Below are positions 26,678-35,932 of a stretch of DNA of 64,000 nt, one piece after another. The notes beneath the pieces are model-generated. The model saw only the letters and a program-made list of their open reading frames with translations. It made no database searches and had not been told where the DNA came from. How positions within the stretch are numbered: position 1 is the first letter of the stretch; every line of letters begins with the position of its first letter. The translations under genes were made by a program, and so were the position numbers. Source of the DNA: Bacteroidota bacterium (GTDB lineage: Bacteria > Bacteroidota > Bacteroidia > Cytophagales > Cyclobacteriaceae); NCBI GenBank assembly GCA_023412765.1, contig JAEZBX010000250.1, forward strand, positions 15,844-79,843, given 5' to 3'.

Positions 26678-26772
26678 TATTAAGCCATCCGAGTAATAAA
26701 AGGTGCGTTAAGCATCTGCTCTTTTAGCGGATTCTTTCTTTTAGTTTATCTTGCCTTCAATTCTATCTATTC

Positions 26773-29136
26773 ATGATTCGTTGGTGCCTGATCTTATTGT
26801 TGTTCCCCACTTTCGTAAATGCACAATCTTCAAGTGAGCTTACAGTGGAAAAGATCATGCGGCATCCAAAATGGATTGGTATCGCTCCAAATAACGTTTT
26901 TTGGTCGCCGGATAGTAAAACAGTCAATTTTTATTGGAATCCGGAATCTGCCCAGTCCGATTCGCTTTATTCGATAACATTGCGCAACCCGGTGCCGCAC
27001 AAGCTCACCGTAGAGGAACGAAGAAACCTGCCCGCCCGATATGGCTGCTACAACAGGGATAACACCAAAATGACCTATGAAAAGCACGGTGATATCTTTT
27101 TGTATGATGTTCCTTCCGGAAAGGTTTCACAGATCACTCAGACCGTTGCGAAAGAATATGGGCCTTACTTCTCGGGTGACGGCAAGAGGGTAATCTTTAC
27201 CATAGGGCACGATGCTTATAGCTGGGACCTGGAAGGTGGAAAATTTGCGCAGATTACGCAGTTTCAAAAGGGTTCGAGAAAATCCGACGATTCCTCTGAG
27301 CAAGAAAAATGGTTGAAAGAGGATCAGCTTGCCCATTTTGAGGTCTTAAAGGAGCGAACTACTCGCCATGAACTGAAAAAGAAGAACAAACAGGCAGAAC
27401 AATTTAAGAAGCCGAAGGTCATTTATCTCAATCACAAAGCCCTCGACATGGTGCAGGTTAGTCCTGACGGCCAGTTTGTTTTGTACGAAGTCTCCAAAAG
27501 TGCAAACCCGAAAAAAACTATCGTCCCCAATTATGTTACCGTATCAGGTTACACTGAAGATATTCCGTCGCGAACCAAGGTGGGTGAAGCTCTCGTGTCG
27601 AACGAACTTTTTATCTATGACATAGCTAGAGATACCGTTCTAAGGGTAGCCACTGAAAATATTCCGGGCATTAACGATGTACCGGAATATGAGAAGGATT
27701 ATCCAAACAAACGCTCAACCAAAACAGAACCTCGCCCTATAAATTTCTCTGCCATCAGCTGGTCGGATGATGGAAAGTATTGCGCAGTAGTTATCCGTTC
27801 ATTGGATTTTAAGGACTGCTGGATCATGCTTTTAGATCCTCACACGCAGACGCTTTCGTTGCTCGATCGTCAGCACGATGATGCCTGGGTTGGTGGACCG
27901 ACCACTAAAGGATTTGGTGAAGTTTCACCGATTGGGTGGTTGAATGACAACAAGCGAATTTGGTTTACCTCAGAAGAAACTGGGTATTCGCACTTATACA
28001 CCATCGATGTTACTTCCAAAAAGAAGGAAGCTCTTACTCAGGGAAATTATGAAGTTCAGCAGGTAAAGGTCTCCAAAAGCAAAAACTATTTCTATATCAT
28101 TACGAATGAGGTTCACCCCGGCGAGAAACATTTGTATAGGCTACCCGTTGGTGGCGGCAAAGCAGAGCGACTAACCACAGCAACTGGAGCGCACGAGGTA
28201 GAAATTTCTCCCGATGAAAAAACAATTGCGTTTCGATATTCTTATTCCAACAAGCCGTGGGAGTTATTCATTATGGATAATAAACCAGGGGCCAAGCCAA
28301 AACAAATAACGAATTCTCTTACTGAGGAATTTAAATCGTATCCTTGGCGCGAACCTGAAATCATAACGTTTAAGGCGCGTGACAGTGCATCTGTATACGC
28401 TCGCCTCTACCGTCCTGAACAGCCCAATGGTGCTGCAGTGATTTTCGTTCATGGCGCGGGTTATTTACAAAACGCTCATAAGTGGTGGAGCAATTATTAC
28501 AAGGAATATATGTTTCACAATTTACTCGCAGATAAAGGTTATACCATAATTGATATTGACTACCGCGCGAGTGCTGGCTATGGCCGGGATTGGCGCACGG
28601 GTATATATCGGAATATGGGAGGCAAAGACCTTACCGATAACCTTGATGCAGCAAAATTACTTGTTGATGAGTATGGAATTGACCCTGGACGGATTGGTAT
28701 CTATGGCGGATCCTATGGCGGATTTATCACATTGATGGCTATGTTTACCGCTCCTGATGTTTTTGCTGCCGGAGCTGCTTTGCGCCCGGTAACAGATTGG
28801 GCGCACTACAATCATGAATACACCGGTTGTATTTTAAATGTGCCGTACCGCGATAGCCTCGCATATGCAAAGAGTTCCCCAATTTATTACGCAGATGGTC
28901 TTAAAGGAGCGCTCCTTATCTGCCATGGAATGGTTGATACCAATGTACATTTTCAGGATGTTGTACGACTGTCGCAGCGATTGATAGAACTCGGCAAAGA
29001 AAATTGGGAACTCGCAGTTTATCCTATGGAAGATCACGGGTTTGCTGAACCAAGCAGCTGGACTGATGAATACAAGAGAATACTAAAACTGTTTGAGGAA
29101 AATCTAAAGCCTAATCGAAAGAACAAAACCCCCTAG
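26773..29136 (+). CDS. Secreted S9 prolyl oligopeptidase (DPP IV-like)
   Basis: A 787-residue serine peptidase. The N-terminal signal (IRWCLILLLFPTFVNAQ) directs it to the periplasm. An eight-bladed propeller-like region (about 60-510) precedes an alpha/beta hydrolase domain. The catalytic triad can be read: Ser647 in GGSYGGF, Asp722 in GMVDTNV, and His755 in MEDHGF. It probably trims peptides ending in Pro or Ala dipeptides; the exact specificity is unknown. It ends 4 nt into the convergent GH3 gene. It is monocistronic, with a terminator behind the previous gene. Confidence 0.93.
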   Translation: MIRWCLILLLFPTFVNAQSSSELTVEKIMRHPKWIGIAPNNVFWSPDSKTVNFYWNPESAQSDSLYSITLRNPVPHKLTVEERRNLPARYGCYNRDNTKMTYEKHGDIFLYDVPSGKVSQITQTVAKEYGPYFSGDGKRVIFTIGHDAYSWDLEGGKFAQITQFQKGSRKSDDSSEQEKWLKEDQLAHFEVLKERTTRHELKKKNKQAEQFKKPKVIYLNHKALDMVQVSPDGQFVLYEVSKSANPKKTIVPNYVTVSGYTEDIPSRTKVGEALVSNELFIYDIARDTVLRVATENIPGINDVPEYEKDYPNKRSTKTEPRPINFSAISWSDDGKYCAVVIRSLDFKDCWIMLLDPHTQTLSLLDRQHDDAWVGGPTTKGFGEVSPIGWLNDNKRIWFTSEETGYSHLYTIDVTSKKKEALTQGNYEVQQVKVSKSKNYFYIITNEVHPGEKHLYRLPVGGGKAERLTTATGAHEVEISPDEKTIAFRYSYSNKPWELFIMDNKPGAKPKQITNSLTEEFKSYPWREPEIITFKARDSASVYARLYRPEQPNGAAVIFVHGAGYLQNAHKWWSNYYKEYMFHNLLADKGYTIIDIDYRASAGYGRDWRTGIYRNMGGKDLTDNLDAAKLLVDEYGIDPGRIGIYGGSYGGFITLMAMFTAPDVFAAGAALRPVTDWAHYNHEYTGCILNVPYRDSLAYAKSSPIYYADGLKGALLICHGMVDTNVHFQDVVRLSQRLIELGKENWELAVYPMEDHGFAEPSSWTDEYKRILKLFEENLKPNRKNKTP

Positions 29137-30395
29137 TTCTTTCTCTTGTTCTTTTTCTTTTTGTTTGACGGCTCCTCTTCAACTACAATTTTCTCCTCGA
29201 CCTTTGGCGGTGCTTGCTTAAGTGATTCAACTTCACGTTTTAGTTTTTCCACTTCGAGATTGGATTGTTCAAGGGCTTGCTGATAGTAGACGCTCTGATC
29301 ATCATTATTTAGGCGTTCTTTCAGCTTCATTATCCGTCGGAAGCTTTCATCGATTCGCTTTTCGCTGATGATACCGCGCTTTACAAAATCCTTTACTACA
29401 GAATGCACTTTGTCAACGGTGCGTTGGTCACTTCCTTGAATATTATTTGAGAAAGTCATGATGTCAACTCCACCTAAAATGGCCAGTTTGATCGCCTCCT
29501 CCAGGCCATAGTGTTTCGTAATTGCATGCATCTGCATGTCATCTGTAAAGACAACACCATTAAAATTCATTTGCTTACGCAAAATACTGTCGAGTACACT
29601 CGCTGACAGTGTTCCTGGGCGTCCCTTCTTGTCTAATTTTTTGTTCACGATATGCGATGTCATGATAGCATCCGCATAGCCAGAATCGATCAGTGTTTTG
29701 TATGGTGTTAGTTCTCGTGGCTCCCACGTATTCGTGACATCAGCAATGCCAAGATGTGTATCATCTTTTGAACTACCGTGTCCAGGGAAATGCTTCAGGG
29801 ATGTAAGTACATTGTATCTGTGATGTTGCTTGATAAATTCTTTTGCCATCAAACTAACCGAGTCTTCATTAGCGGAAAAAGCCCTACCATATTTTGCAAT
29901 GATAGGATTGTTTGGGTTCGAAGCAAGATCAACTACAGGACCAAAGTTCATGTTGATCCCCAGGCCTGCCAACGTGGAGGCTGTAGCATCGGCATAAAAA
30001 CGCACGGAGTCGAGGGTTGGTGACTTACCCATAGCAGCTGCAGTTATTGACCTGGGAAAACCATATTTGTCTTTCAGCCGATTAACTCTACCACCTTCCT
30101 GATCAATACTCACAAAAAGCGGAATAGGTGCAGCCTGCTGATACGTCCAAATGATTTTTTTAAGCGCAACAAAAGAATTTGTCGCGGGAATATTTTTCTC
30201 AAAAATAATTATGGAACCTACTTTTCCAGCGCGCACTTCCTCAAGCACTTTCTTGTCAACAGCGGGGCCGGGGAAGCCGATAAGAAGCATCTGACCGATT
30301 TTAATGTCAAGGCTGTCACGTGATGGCGATTGGGCGTGTGAACTGCCTGCCAGCAGAGAAAAAATCGCAGCCAAAAAAATATTAATACCTTTCAT
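29133..30395 (-). CDS. Exported GH3-family beta-N-acetylhexosaminidase (NagZ-like)
   Basis: A 420-residue glycoside hydrolase family 3 protein with a signal peptide (LAAIFSLLAGSSHAQ). The NagZ-like loop LKHFPGHGSSKDDTHLG (about residues 200-216) carries the KH and His-Asp acid/base dyad, and FVSIDQEGGRVNRLKD is also a family segment. The nucleophile Asp is in VVFTDDMQMHAI. NagZ releases N-acetylglucosamine from muropeptides during cell-wall recycling; periplasmic versions are known in Bacteroidota. The C-terminal 50 residues are a basic coiled coil ending in NKKKKNKRKN. It overlaps the upstream PBP4-like gene by 14 nt. Confidence 0.9.
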   Translation of the reverse strand: MKGINIFLAAIFSLLAGSSHAQSPSRDSLDIKIGQMLLIGFPGPAVDKKVLEEVRAGKVGSIIIFEKNIPATNSFVALKKIIWTYQQAAPIPLFVSIDQEGGRVNRLKDKYGFPRSITAAAMGKSPTLDSVRFYADATASTLAGLGINMNFGPVVDLASNPNNPIIAKYGRAFSANEDSVSLMAKEFIKQHHRYNVLTSLKHFPGHGSSKDDTHLGIADVTNTWEPRELTPYKTLIDSGYADAIMTSHIVNKKLDKKGRPGTLSASVLDSILRKQMNFNGVVFTDDMQMHAITKHYGLEEAIKLAILGGVDIMTFSNNIQGSDQRTVDKVHSVVKDFVKRGIISEKRIDESFRRIMKLKERLNNDDQSVYYQQALEQSNLEVEKLKREVESLKQAPPKVEEKIVVEEEPSNKKKKNKRKN

Positions 30396-31668
30396 AGATC
30401 AGCCTTAAAATCTTGTCCATGTTCTGTCGAATTTCATTCACAGAACTTGTGAAGTTGTTATTCATAAAGGAAAAGATAAGAGTCTTTCCCTTTTTTGTTA
30501 CGAGATAGCCGCTCAAACAATGGTTGTTGCTCAACGATCCGGTCTTTCCAAATATAAAGGGGGGATCAGCGCTGTACCAACGTTTTATCGTCCCAGAGCG
30601 TCCTCCAGTCGCCAAAAGCTTAAAAAGTCGTTCACGCGGCAGTCTGTAGTAAATTTTTTCCCACAGTTGAACGATCGAACGAGGTGTGAATAGGTTATAT
30701 CGTGATAGTCCTGATCCATCCACCCACTGCGGTTCATCGCGTAAGTCGTGAAGAAAATTTTTTGTGATAAAATCGATTGCTATTTCGGGTTTTAATGTGT
30801 CGCTTATATGCTGACTGCAGATCAATAACAATTGCTCGGCAATGAAATTATCGCTGTCTTCCATCATTACTTTATAAAGGCTGTCAACGGGCACGCTATA
30901 TATCGTAGCAGCTTTTTTTGGAATAGGTTTCTGAATAAGTCGAACCATCCTTTTTAAGGTATCAGAAAGAAGGTTGGCCGTAAGTTCGCTTGCCACTTTA
31001 AACGGTACATCGGCCTTGAAACCTTTGTTAACAAAACCCGGATGATAGGTAAATTCATTTGCTTCTTGTCGCCTGATCAATTTTGCTTTCGCTTCACGTT
31101 GACCAACCTTAACGTAATTCTTAAAATACCGTGGTTCTACTTTTACCTTCGGATCAGAACGGAAGGATAGCAGATTTCCGTAGACAGGAAATGGTGATCG
31201 CTCTGCTGAATAGTAGTCGTTGTAATCGTCCCACGCCCAGCCTGGACCAAAGTTAGTAGTCTGATAATTGTGATCTGAGTAGTACAATTGTTTTCCTACC
31301 GACTTGAGAAAATTGAAAATGCGTCCGTTGTTATAAACTTCTTTGTACAGGAATGATGGATCACCTGTTCCCCAAAAAATCAAAGAGTCCTTCTCTTCGA
31401 CATATCTTAAGCCCGGTATTGAATCACCAAGGAGTGCGAGGCTTGAAAATAACGTAAAGATCTTTGTATTGGAGGCTGGCGTGAAATAATGGCTGGATTT
31501 GTAATCAAATATTGAACGCTTCTTTTCAAGATCGTATAAAGCAAATCCTGTGTGGTCCTGAAATTCCTGATCCGTTTTCCGAAAGGTCTTAGTGAGGGAT
31601 CGTTTCGAAATCGGAGAGCAAGACCAGCACAGTATAATTGCAATGAAGATCGCGATTAAATTCTTCAT
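30382..31668 (-). CDS. D-Ala-D-Ala carboxypeptidase, PBP4 (S13) type
   Basis: A 428-residue penicillin-binding protein 4-like enzyme, removing terminal D-Ala from peptidoglycan or cutting cross-links. The ATG at 31668 replaces a TTG at 31671. The lipobox at Cys17 (IILCWSCS) makes it a lipoprotein. The three active-site motifs are intact: SxxK at Ser66 (ASNTKIF), SDN at 272-274 (EDSDNFIAEQ) and KTG at 375-377 (FGKTGSLSNN). Its ATG and the DinB stop form a TGATG junction. With the NagZ-like gene it makes a peptidoglycan-remodelling pair, so the two may act in the same periplasmic pathway. Confidence 0.92.
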   Translation of the reverse strand: MKNLIAIFIAIILCWSCSPISKRSLTKTFRKTDQEFQDHTGFALYDLEKKRSIFDYKSSHYFTPASNTKIFTLFSSLALLGDSIPGLRYVEEKDSLIFWGTGDPSFLYKEVYNNGRIFNFLKSVGKQLYYSDHNYQTTNFGPGWAWDDYNDYYSAERSPFPVYGNLLSFRSDPKVKVEPRYFKNYVKVGQREAKAKLIRRQEANEFTYHPGFVNKGFKADVPFKVASELTANLLSDTLKRMVRLIQKPIPKKAATIYSVPVDSLYKVMMEDSDNFIAEQLLLICSQHISDTLKPEIAIDFITKNFLHDLRDEPQWVDGSGLSRYNLFTPRSIVQLWEKIYYRLPRERLFKLLATGGRSGTIKRWYSADPPFIFGKTGSLSNNHCLSGYLVTKKGKTLIFSFMNNNFTSSVNEIRQNMDKILRLIYERY

Positions 31669-32183
31669 CAATTTGCCAGGTAGCGCTCCTTTAAAATATT
31701 CCGATGATGAGATTCATGCCCCGGAATAATGTATCCAATCGTGAGCACCGAAAATTCTACATTGTTTGCAAGTCCCTTTCGCATCAGCATGTCTGGAGAA
31801 AAGCTTGCAAACATATCAACTGTTGTCAATCGCAGCCTTGACATCTCCTCTGCAATGGATGCAAGTGTTCGGCTTCCCGCGTTTGCTTCTGGTGCATAGT
31901 CGTTTTCCTCGAAGCCGTGAAGCGGAGTTTTGTCGTTGCGCGCAAAACGAAGCGCCCGGTATGACATGATACGCTCAGTGTCAATCATGTGACATAGTAA
32001 CTCCTTAATACTCCACTTTCCAGGAGCATATCGGTGTTCACCCCTTTCTTCGGGTATGGATTTAATTAATTCCATTGTAGCCTTTAGCGAAATATTGAAG
32101 GCGTCAACAAGATCATAATTCTTAACATGCTCTACATAACGCTTATAAAATTCAGGAATTGATGTTAGATCAGGACGGGTCAT
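31668..32183 (-). CDS. DinB-superfamily protein
   Basis: A 171-residue four-helix-bundle protein of the DinB/YfiT-like group, which often uses three His residues to bind a metal. Visible candidates are His in LLCHMIDTERIMSYRALRF and the double histidines in PGHESHHRNILKERY. Some members are thiol-dependent S-transferases, but the activity cannot be assigned here. It has no signal peptide, unlike its two downstream operon partners, with which it overlaps by one base. A role in envelope recycling is suggested by position only. Confidence 0.85.
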   Translation of the reverse strand: MTRPDLTSIPEFYKRYVEHVKNYDLVDAFNISLKATMELIKSIPEERGEHRYAPGKWSIKELLCHMIDTERIMSYRALRFARNDKTPLHGFEENDYAPEANAGSRTLASIAEEMSRLRLTTVDMFASFSPDMLMRKGLANNVEFSVLTIGYIIPGHESHHRNILKERYLAN

Positions 32184-32240
32184 GGGTTACTAATAGTTTA
32201 CTTTATATTCGATCAAAAAATAGTTTGTTCTGTTACTCTG

Positions 32241-33005
32241 CTATCTCAAATCTGTAAAAAGTTTTTGATTTAACGTTTGGGCTACAGAAACATTTCGTGG
32301 CCCGCTCCTGTCGGATCGGTCTGCTGAAAGTAGAATCTTTCCATATCTCTTGTAGTTATCCCAGGGTCTTAAAAAGCTTGCTGACTCTTGAGTTGTATTC
32401 TTAAAATACGCCCACTGTTTAACCAGGTTGTCCTTTAAATCGACATAGACAAGATATTTACTTTGTGGTGCATCCCCAAGCTCCTGAAAGGTCAGCTGTA
32501 GCAAGTTACAGCGGTCGCCGTTCATTAGCGTATCTTCTCCAAGATACTTCAAAGTCACGCCGTTGTCTTTTAGCTTGAACGGCATTACCAGCCAATAAGA
32601 ATCATTGACCCATAACCTCTTCGCTTTTCGCAGCATCCTGTTTAATGAATCAGGTTGATCAATCGGCCTCCCTTTCACCCAAACTTTCCCAGAGCCTTCA
32701 TCCAAATCAACGATATATGTAATTGAATCTCGTAATGATTCGATCCGCACAAGCTTCTTCTGTTTATCCCATATCAGATTGCGCAGCCCGAAAGAATTCC
32801 ATGAAATGTAACGAGTATCCCTCCAGTTTTTCCAACCACCCATTGCAACCATAACACTATCGGCAAGTTCAACAGCGGCAGGGTCAGAATTGGCCACGTT
32901 GAAACCTTTTGCAGCTGGATTGTCAGACACGCTCTCGTCCGAACCGTTGCAGCCGGAGAGTAGTATAAGAGCAGCGAACAATACAACTATCTTTGTCTGA
33001 CTCAT
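32241..33005 (-). CDS. Uncharacterised lipoprotein, LolA-like fold possible
   Basis: A 254-residue lipoprotein beginning at the ATG at 33005 (a TTG 24 nt upstream is possible). The lipobox ends at Cys19 (LILLSGCN). The mature part alternates strands, for example RYISWNSFGLRNLIWD, LVRIESLRDSITYIVDLD and YLVYVDLKDNLVKQWAYF. This resembles LolA/LolB-like or DUF6503-type half barrels found in many Bacteroidota, but no signature proves it. It may share a transcript with the upstream recG gene (43 nt). Confidence 0.65.
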   Translation of the reverse strand: MSQTKIVVLFAALILLSGCNGSDESVSDNPAAKGFNVANSDPAAVELADSVMVAMGGWKNWRDTRYISWNSFGLRNLIWDKQKKLVRIESLRDSITYIVDLDEGSGKVWVKGRPIDQPDSLNRMLRKAKRLWVNDSYWLVMPFKLKDNGVTLKYLGEDTLMNGDRCNLLQLTFQELGDAPQSKYLVYVDLKDNLVKQWAYFKNTTQESASFLRPWDNYKRYGKILLSADRSDRSGPRNVSVAQTLNQKLFTDLR

Positions 33006-33048
33006 CGTGTTGAACAGTGAAATTAACAAATAACTACGAATGTGAGTG

Positions 33049-35142
33049 TTAACTGATCCTGCTCCAATTTATCGCTGTTTTGCGCATTGATTCCACCTGC
33101 ACCCTAATGACAACGTTTTCAGGAGCGGTCAATTCAGGATCGCTAGTTAACACTTGCATTGCTCTTTGACGTGCGCGTTGCAACACTTTCCCGTCTTTAC
33201 CAAGGTCAGCAATTAGAAGGTCGAGAACTCCACTTTGTTGAGTCCCTAAAAGATCACCCGGACCTCTCAGCTTGAGATCGGTTTCGGCAATTTCAAAACC
33301 ATTATTTGTTCTGACCATTGTTTCAATCCGTTGCTTGGAGTCAGAGCCAAGTTTATAATCAGTCATAAGAATGCAATATGATTGATCGGCGCCGCGACCC
33401 ACACGACCCCTAAGCTGATGGAGTTGAGACAAACCAAATCGTTCAGCATTTTCAATAACCATTACAGTCGCGTTGGGAACATCGACACCGACTTCGATAA
33501 CCGTGGTGGCCACCATAATCTTCGTCTCGCCGCTTGCAAATCGTTTCATCTCATAACGCTTGGCGTCCGACTTCATTTTACCGTGGATAATACCAATTGG
33601 CACATCGGGAAACGCTCTTACAATACTTTCATAACCATCCATGAGGTGCTTAAGATCGAGCTTTTCAGATTCGTCTATTAAAGGATATACGCAATAAATC
33701 TGTCGTCCAATATTGAGTTGGTCTCTGAGGAACTGATTGAGTTGAAGCCTGTGTGCGTCGTATTTATGGATGGTCTTTATTGGTTTTCTCCCTATAGGCA
33801 ACTCGTCTATCACCGAAATGTCAAGGTCGCCATATAACGTCATGGCTAGCGTCCGGGGAATGGGTGTTGCTGTCATCACCAATATGTGAGGGTAGGCATC
33901 CTTGTTCTTTTGCCATAGCTTTGATCTCTGAGCGACACCGAAACGATGCTGCTCGTCAATAATGGAAAGGCCAAGGCGCTTAAACTGAACTTCTTCCTCT
34001 AACAGAGCGTGAGTTCCCACAAGGATGTTCAGGCTACCGTCAGCCAAAGCTTTATGAATTGAACCTCGTTCAGACCGCTTGCTGGAACCCGTCAGTAGTC
34101 CAATCGTTATCTGCATGCTGTCGGCATACACCTTGAGGTTTTTATAATGTTGCTGCGCTAAGATTTCAGTCGGTGCCATCAATGCACACTGTGAATTCTC
34201 GCTCAACACTACGAGCATACAAATAAAGCTCACGATTGTCTTGCCGCTTCCAACGTCTCCCTGTAAAAGCCGGTTCATCTGTTTTCCTGACTTAAGATCC
34301 AGATAGATTTCTTTTATGACTTTCTTTTGAGCGTTAGTCAACGGAAAGGGTAAGTGCTCTTTATAAAATTTGTTGAGAAGGCTTGTGTTTTGGAATATGA
34401 ATCCTTTGTACTTGTTCTGACGAACAAGCTTCATCTTTAAAAGGCGAAGTTGTATGTAAAACAATTCCTCAAATTTCAATCGATGTTGAGCCTGCGCAAG
34501 TTGTTCGTGAGAGCCAGGGGTGTGTATGTGATGAAGTGCCTCCGCTTTTGACATAAGTCCTTCATCTTTGATAATTCCTGGTGGTAACGTCTCCCTGATT
34601 TTATTTGCTGAGATGCTCAGAAGGGTCTGTACAAATTTAGAAAATACTTTGCTGTCTACTCGTTTGGCGCGAAGCTTCTCAGTAATTGAATAAATTGGTT
34701 GAAGAAATCCAGACCTGGTTATCGATTCATTTGCAACATCTAATTCAGGATGAGCAATATTAAAATGATTGCCGTAGCGCGTTGGCTTTCCGAATGCAAC
34801 GTATTCGACACCCGGAATAATTTTTTCATAAATCCAACTGATGCCCTGGAACCAAACTAATTCGATTTCACTCGATTGATCTGCCAGCGTTGCAACAAGT
34901 CGTTTCTTAAAACCAGTACCGATAATTTCTTTTTTTTTGATTTTACCTTTTACCTGGACATATGGCATTTCATCGTGAACTTCGGCTATCGAATAAAGCT
35001 TCGTTCTATCTTCGTAGCGAAAAGGATAGTGTTGAATCAGATCTCCAAAAGTAAAAATTGATAGTTCTTTATTAAGCAGAGCAGCGCGTTGTGGGCCAAC
35101 TCCTTTTAAGAATTCGATTGATGTCGAGAAGAATGCTGCCAT
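33049..35142 (-). CDS. recG: ATP-dependent DNA helicase RecG
   Basis: A 697-residue superfamily-2 helicase that reverses stalled replication forks and migrates Holliday junctions. The ATG at 35142 is supported by a promoter 5' and gives the usual N-terminal wedge domain (GVGPQRAALLNKEL, then an OB fold). Helicase motifs include LLQGDVGSGKTIV (Walker A), the DEQH box in LSIIDEQHRFGV, MTATPIPRTLA and the RecG-typical IENAERFGLSQLHQLRGRVG. Full length and all motifs are present. Downstream on the same strand is a lipoprotein gene. Confidence 0.97.
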   Translation of the reverse strand: MAAFFSTSIEFLKGVGPQRAALLNKELSIFTFGDLIQHYPFRYEDRTKLYSIAEVHDEMPYVQVKGKIKKKEIIGTGFKKRLVATLADQSSEIELVWFQGISWIYEKIIPGVEYVAFGKPTRYGNHFNIAHPELDVANESITRSGFLQPIYSITEKLRAKRVDSKVFSKFVQTLLSISANKIRETLPPGIIKDEGLMSKAEALHHIHTPGSHEQLAQAQHRLKFEELFYIQLRLLKMKLVRQNKYKGFIFQNTSLLNKFYKEHLPFPLTNAQKKVIKEIYLDLKSGKQMNRLLQGDVGSGKTIVSFICMLVVLSENSQCALMAPTEILAQQHYKNLKVYADSMQITIGLLTGSSKRSERGSIHKALADGSLNILVGTHALLEEEVQFKRLGLSIIDEQHRFGVAQRSKLWQKNKDAYPHILVMTATPIPRTLAMTLYGDLDISVIDELPIGRKPIKTIHKYDAHRLQLNQFLRDQLNIGRQIYCVYPLIDESEKLDLKHLMDGYESIVRAFPDVPIGIIHGKMKSDAKRYEMKRFASGETKIMVATTVIEVGVDVPNATVMVIENAERFGLSQLHQLRGRVGRGADQSYCILMTDYKLGSDSKQRIETMVRTNNGFEIAETDLKLRGPGDLLGTQQSGVLDLLIADLGKDGKVLQRARQRAMQVLTSDPELTAPENVVIRVQVESMRKTAINWSRIS

Positions 35143-35164
35143 GCAATAATCTACATTCAAAACT

Positions 35165-35197
35165 CAAAATTATTTGCGCAACGCTATCATACTCAAA
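35165..35197 (-). promoter_or_regulatory. Candidate recG promoter
   Basis: On the minus strand: TTTG (plus 35194-35197), a 21-nt spacer, then TAATTTTG (plus 35165-35172), a perfect TAnnTTTG -7 box. It lies 22 nt upstream of the ATG at 35142. Confidence 0.5.
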
Positions 35198-35276
35198 TAT
35201 ATTTCTGATAACTTCGCAAGCGAATTAAACCATAGGTTAAAAATTCTGTTAAGTAGAATATTAGTTTGAGCCAGCT

Positions 35277-35543
35277 ATGAAAGTTAATTCGACAATCTAC
35301 AAAGGTATTGAGTTCATTGAGATCTCAACTTTGCCTAGCGATCAGAGAACCTCCCTTCTGCAATCGATAAATCCTGAGCTTTTGATTAAGATCCTGGTTG
35401 ATGGGAAGCTTATGCCGCGGTGCATCCAATATAAAGTTTATGAAGAGTGGTATGATAATGAATATCGACCTCTCCAGAAGAAAGAGAACAATGCCATCCC
35501 TGAAACCAGGGGTAACGAAGTTAAGGCTAACGTTCAGATCTAG
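35277..35543 (+). CDS. Small hypothetical protein (88 residues)
   Basis: An 88-residue soluble protein, ATG at 35277, with no signal peptide. It starts MKVNSTIYKGIEFIEI and has a helical middle (LLQSINPELLIKILVDGK) with two clustered Cys/Tyr/Trp features (RCIQYKVYEEWYDNEY). It ends convergently, overlapping the glyoxalase-fold gene by 4 nt. I recognise no family. Its codon use and position in a divergent gap make it a likely gene. Confidence 0.6.
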   Translation: MKVNSTIYKGIEFIEISTLPSDQRTSLLQSINPELLIKILVDGKLMPRCIQYKVYEEWYDNEYRPLQKKENNAIPETRGNEVKANVQI

Positions 35544-35932
35544 TCCCAGATTCCTTTATCAGGTACAATTTCAAGAATATTCCCTTCCGGATCATTGAAG
35601 TAAAAAGACTTCACTCCACTTTTCCATTCGACCTCGTCAATCACTTTGATACCTTTAGCGATAATGTTGTCCTTTGCCTTCTCATAATCTGCCGCAGTTA
35701 CTTCGAATGCGACATGCTGATTACCCCCTCCAAAATGTCCAGGTGGTGAAACCTTGTGTTTCGAATCCTCCGGATTGAAACAGAGTAATACTGAGCTTCC
35801 AAGCCTGAAAAAGATATGTTTGCCCGGATCGTAATTTATTATGGGGAGGTCCAGGATTTCGTGATAGAATTGCCTGATCTTTTCAAGATCCTCAACATAT
35901 AAACACGTTTCCTTTATCTTGATGTAATTCAT
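35540..35932 (-). CDS. VOC (glyoxalase/bleomycin-resistance) family protein
   Basis: A 130-residue protein of the vicinal-oxygen-chelate superfamily. The ATG at 35932 overlaps the nitronate monooxygenase stop (ATGA), showing translational coupling. The fold is visible from IKIKETCLYVEDLEKIRQFY through FRLGSSVLLCFNPED to GGGNQHVAFEV and YFNDPEGNILEIV, with candidate metal residues His in QHVAFEV and Glu in NILEIV. Members include glyoxalase I, ring-cleaving dioxygenases and bleomycin-binding proteins; the substrate is unknown. Confidence 0.88.
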   Translation of the reverse strand: MNYIKIKETCLYVEDLEKIRQFYHEILDLPIINYDPGKHIFFRLGSSVLLCFNPEDSKHKVSPPGHFGGGNQHVAFEVTAADYEKAKDNIIAKGIKVIDEVEWKSGVKSFYFNDPEGNILEIVPDKGIWD

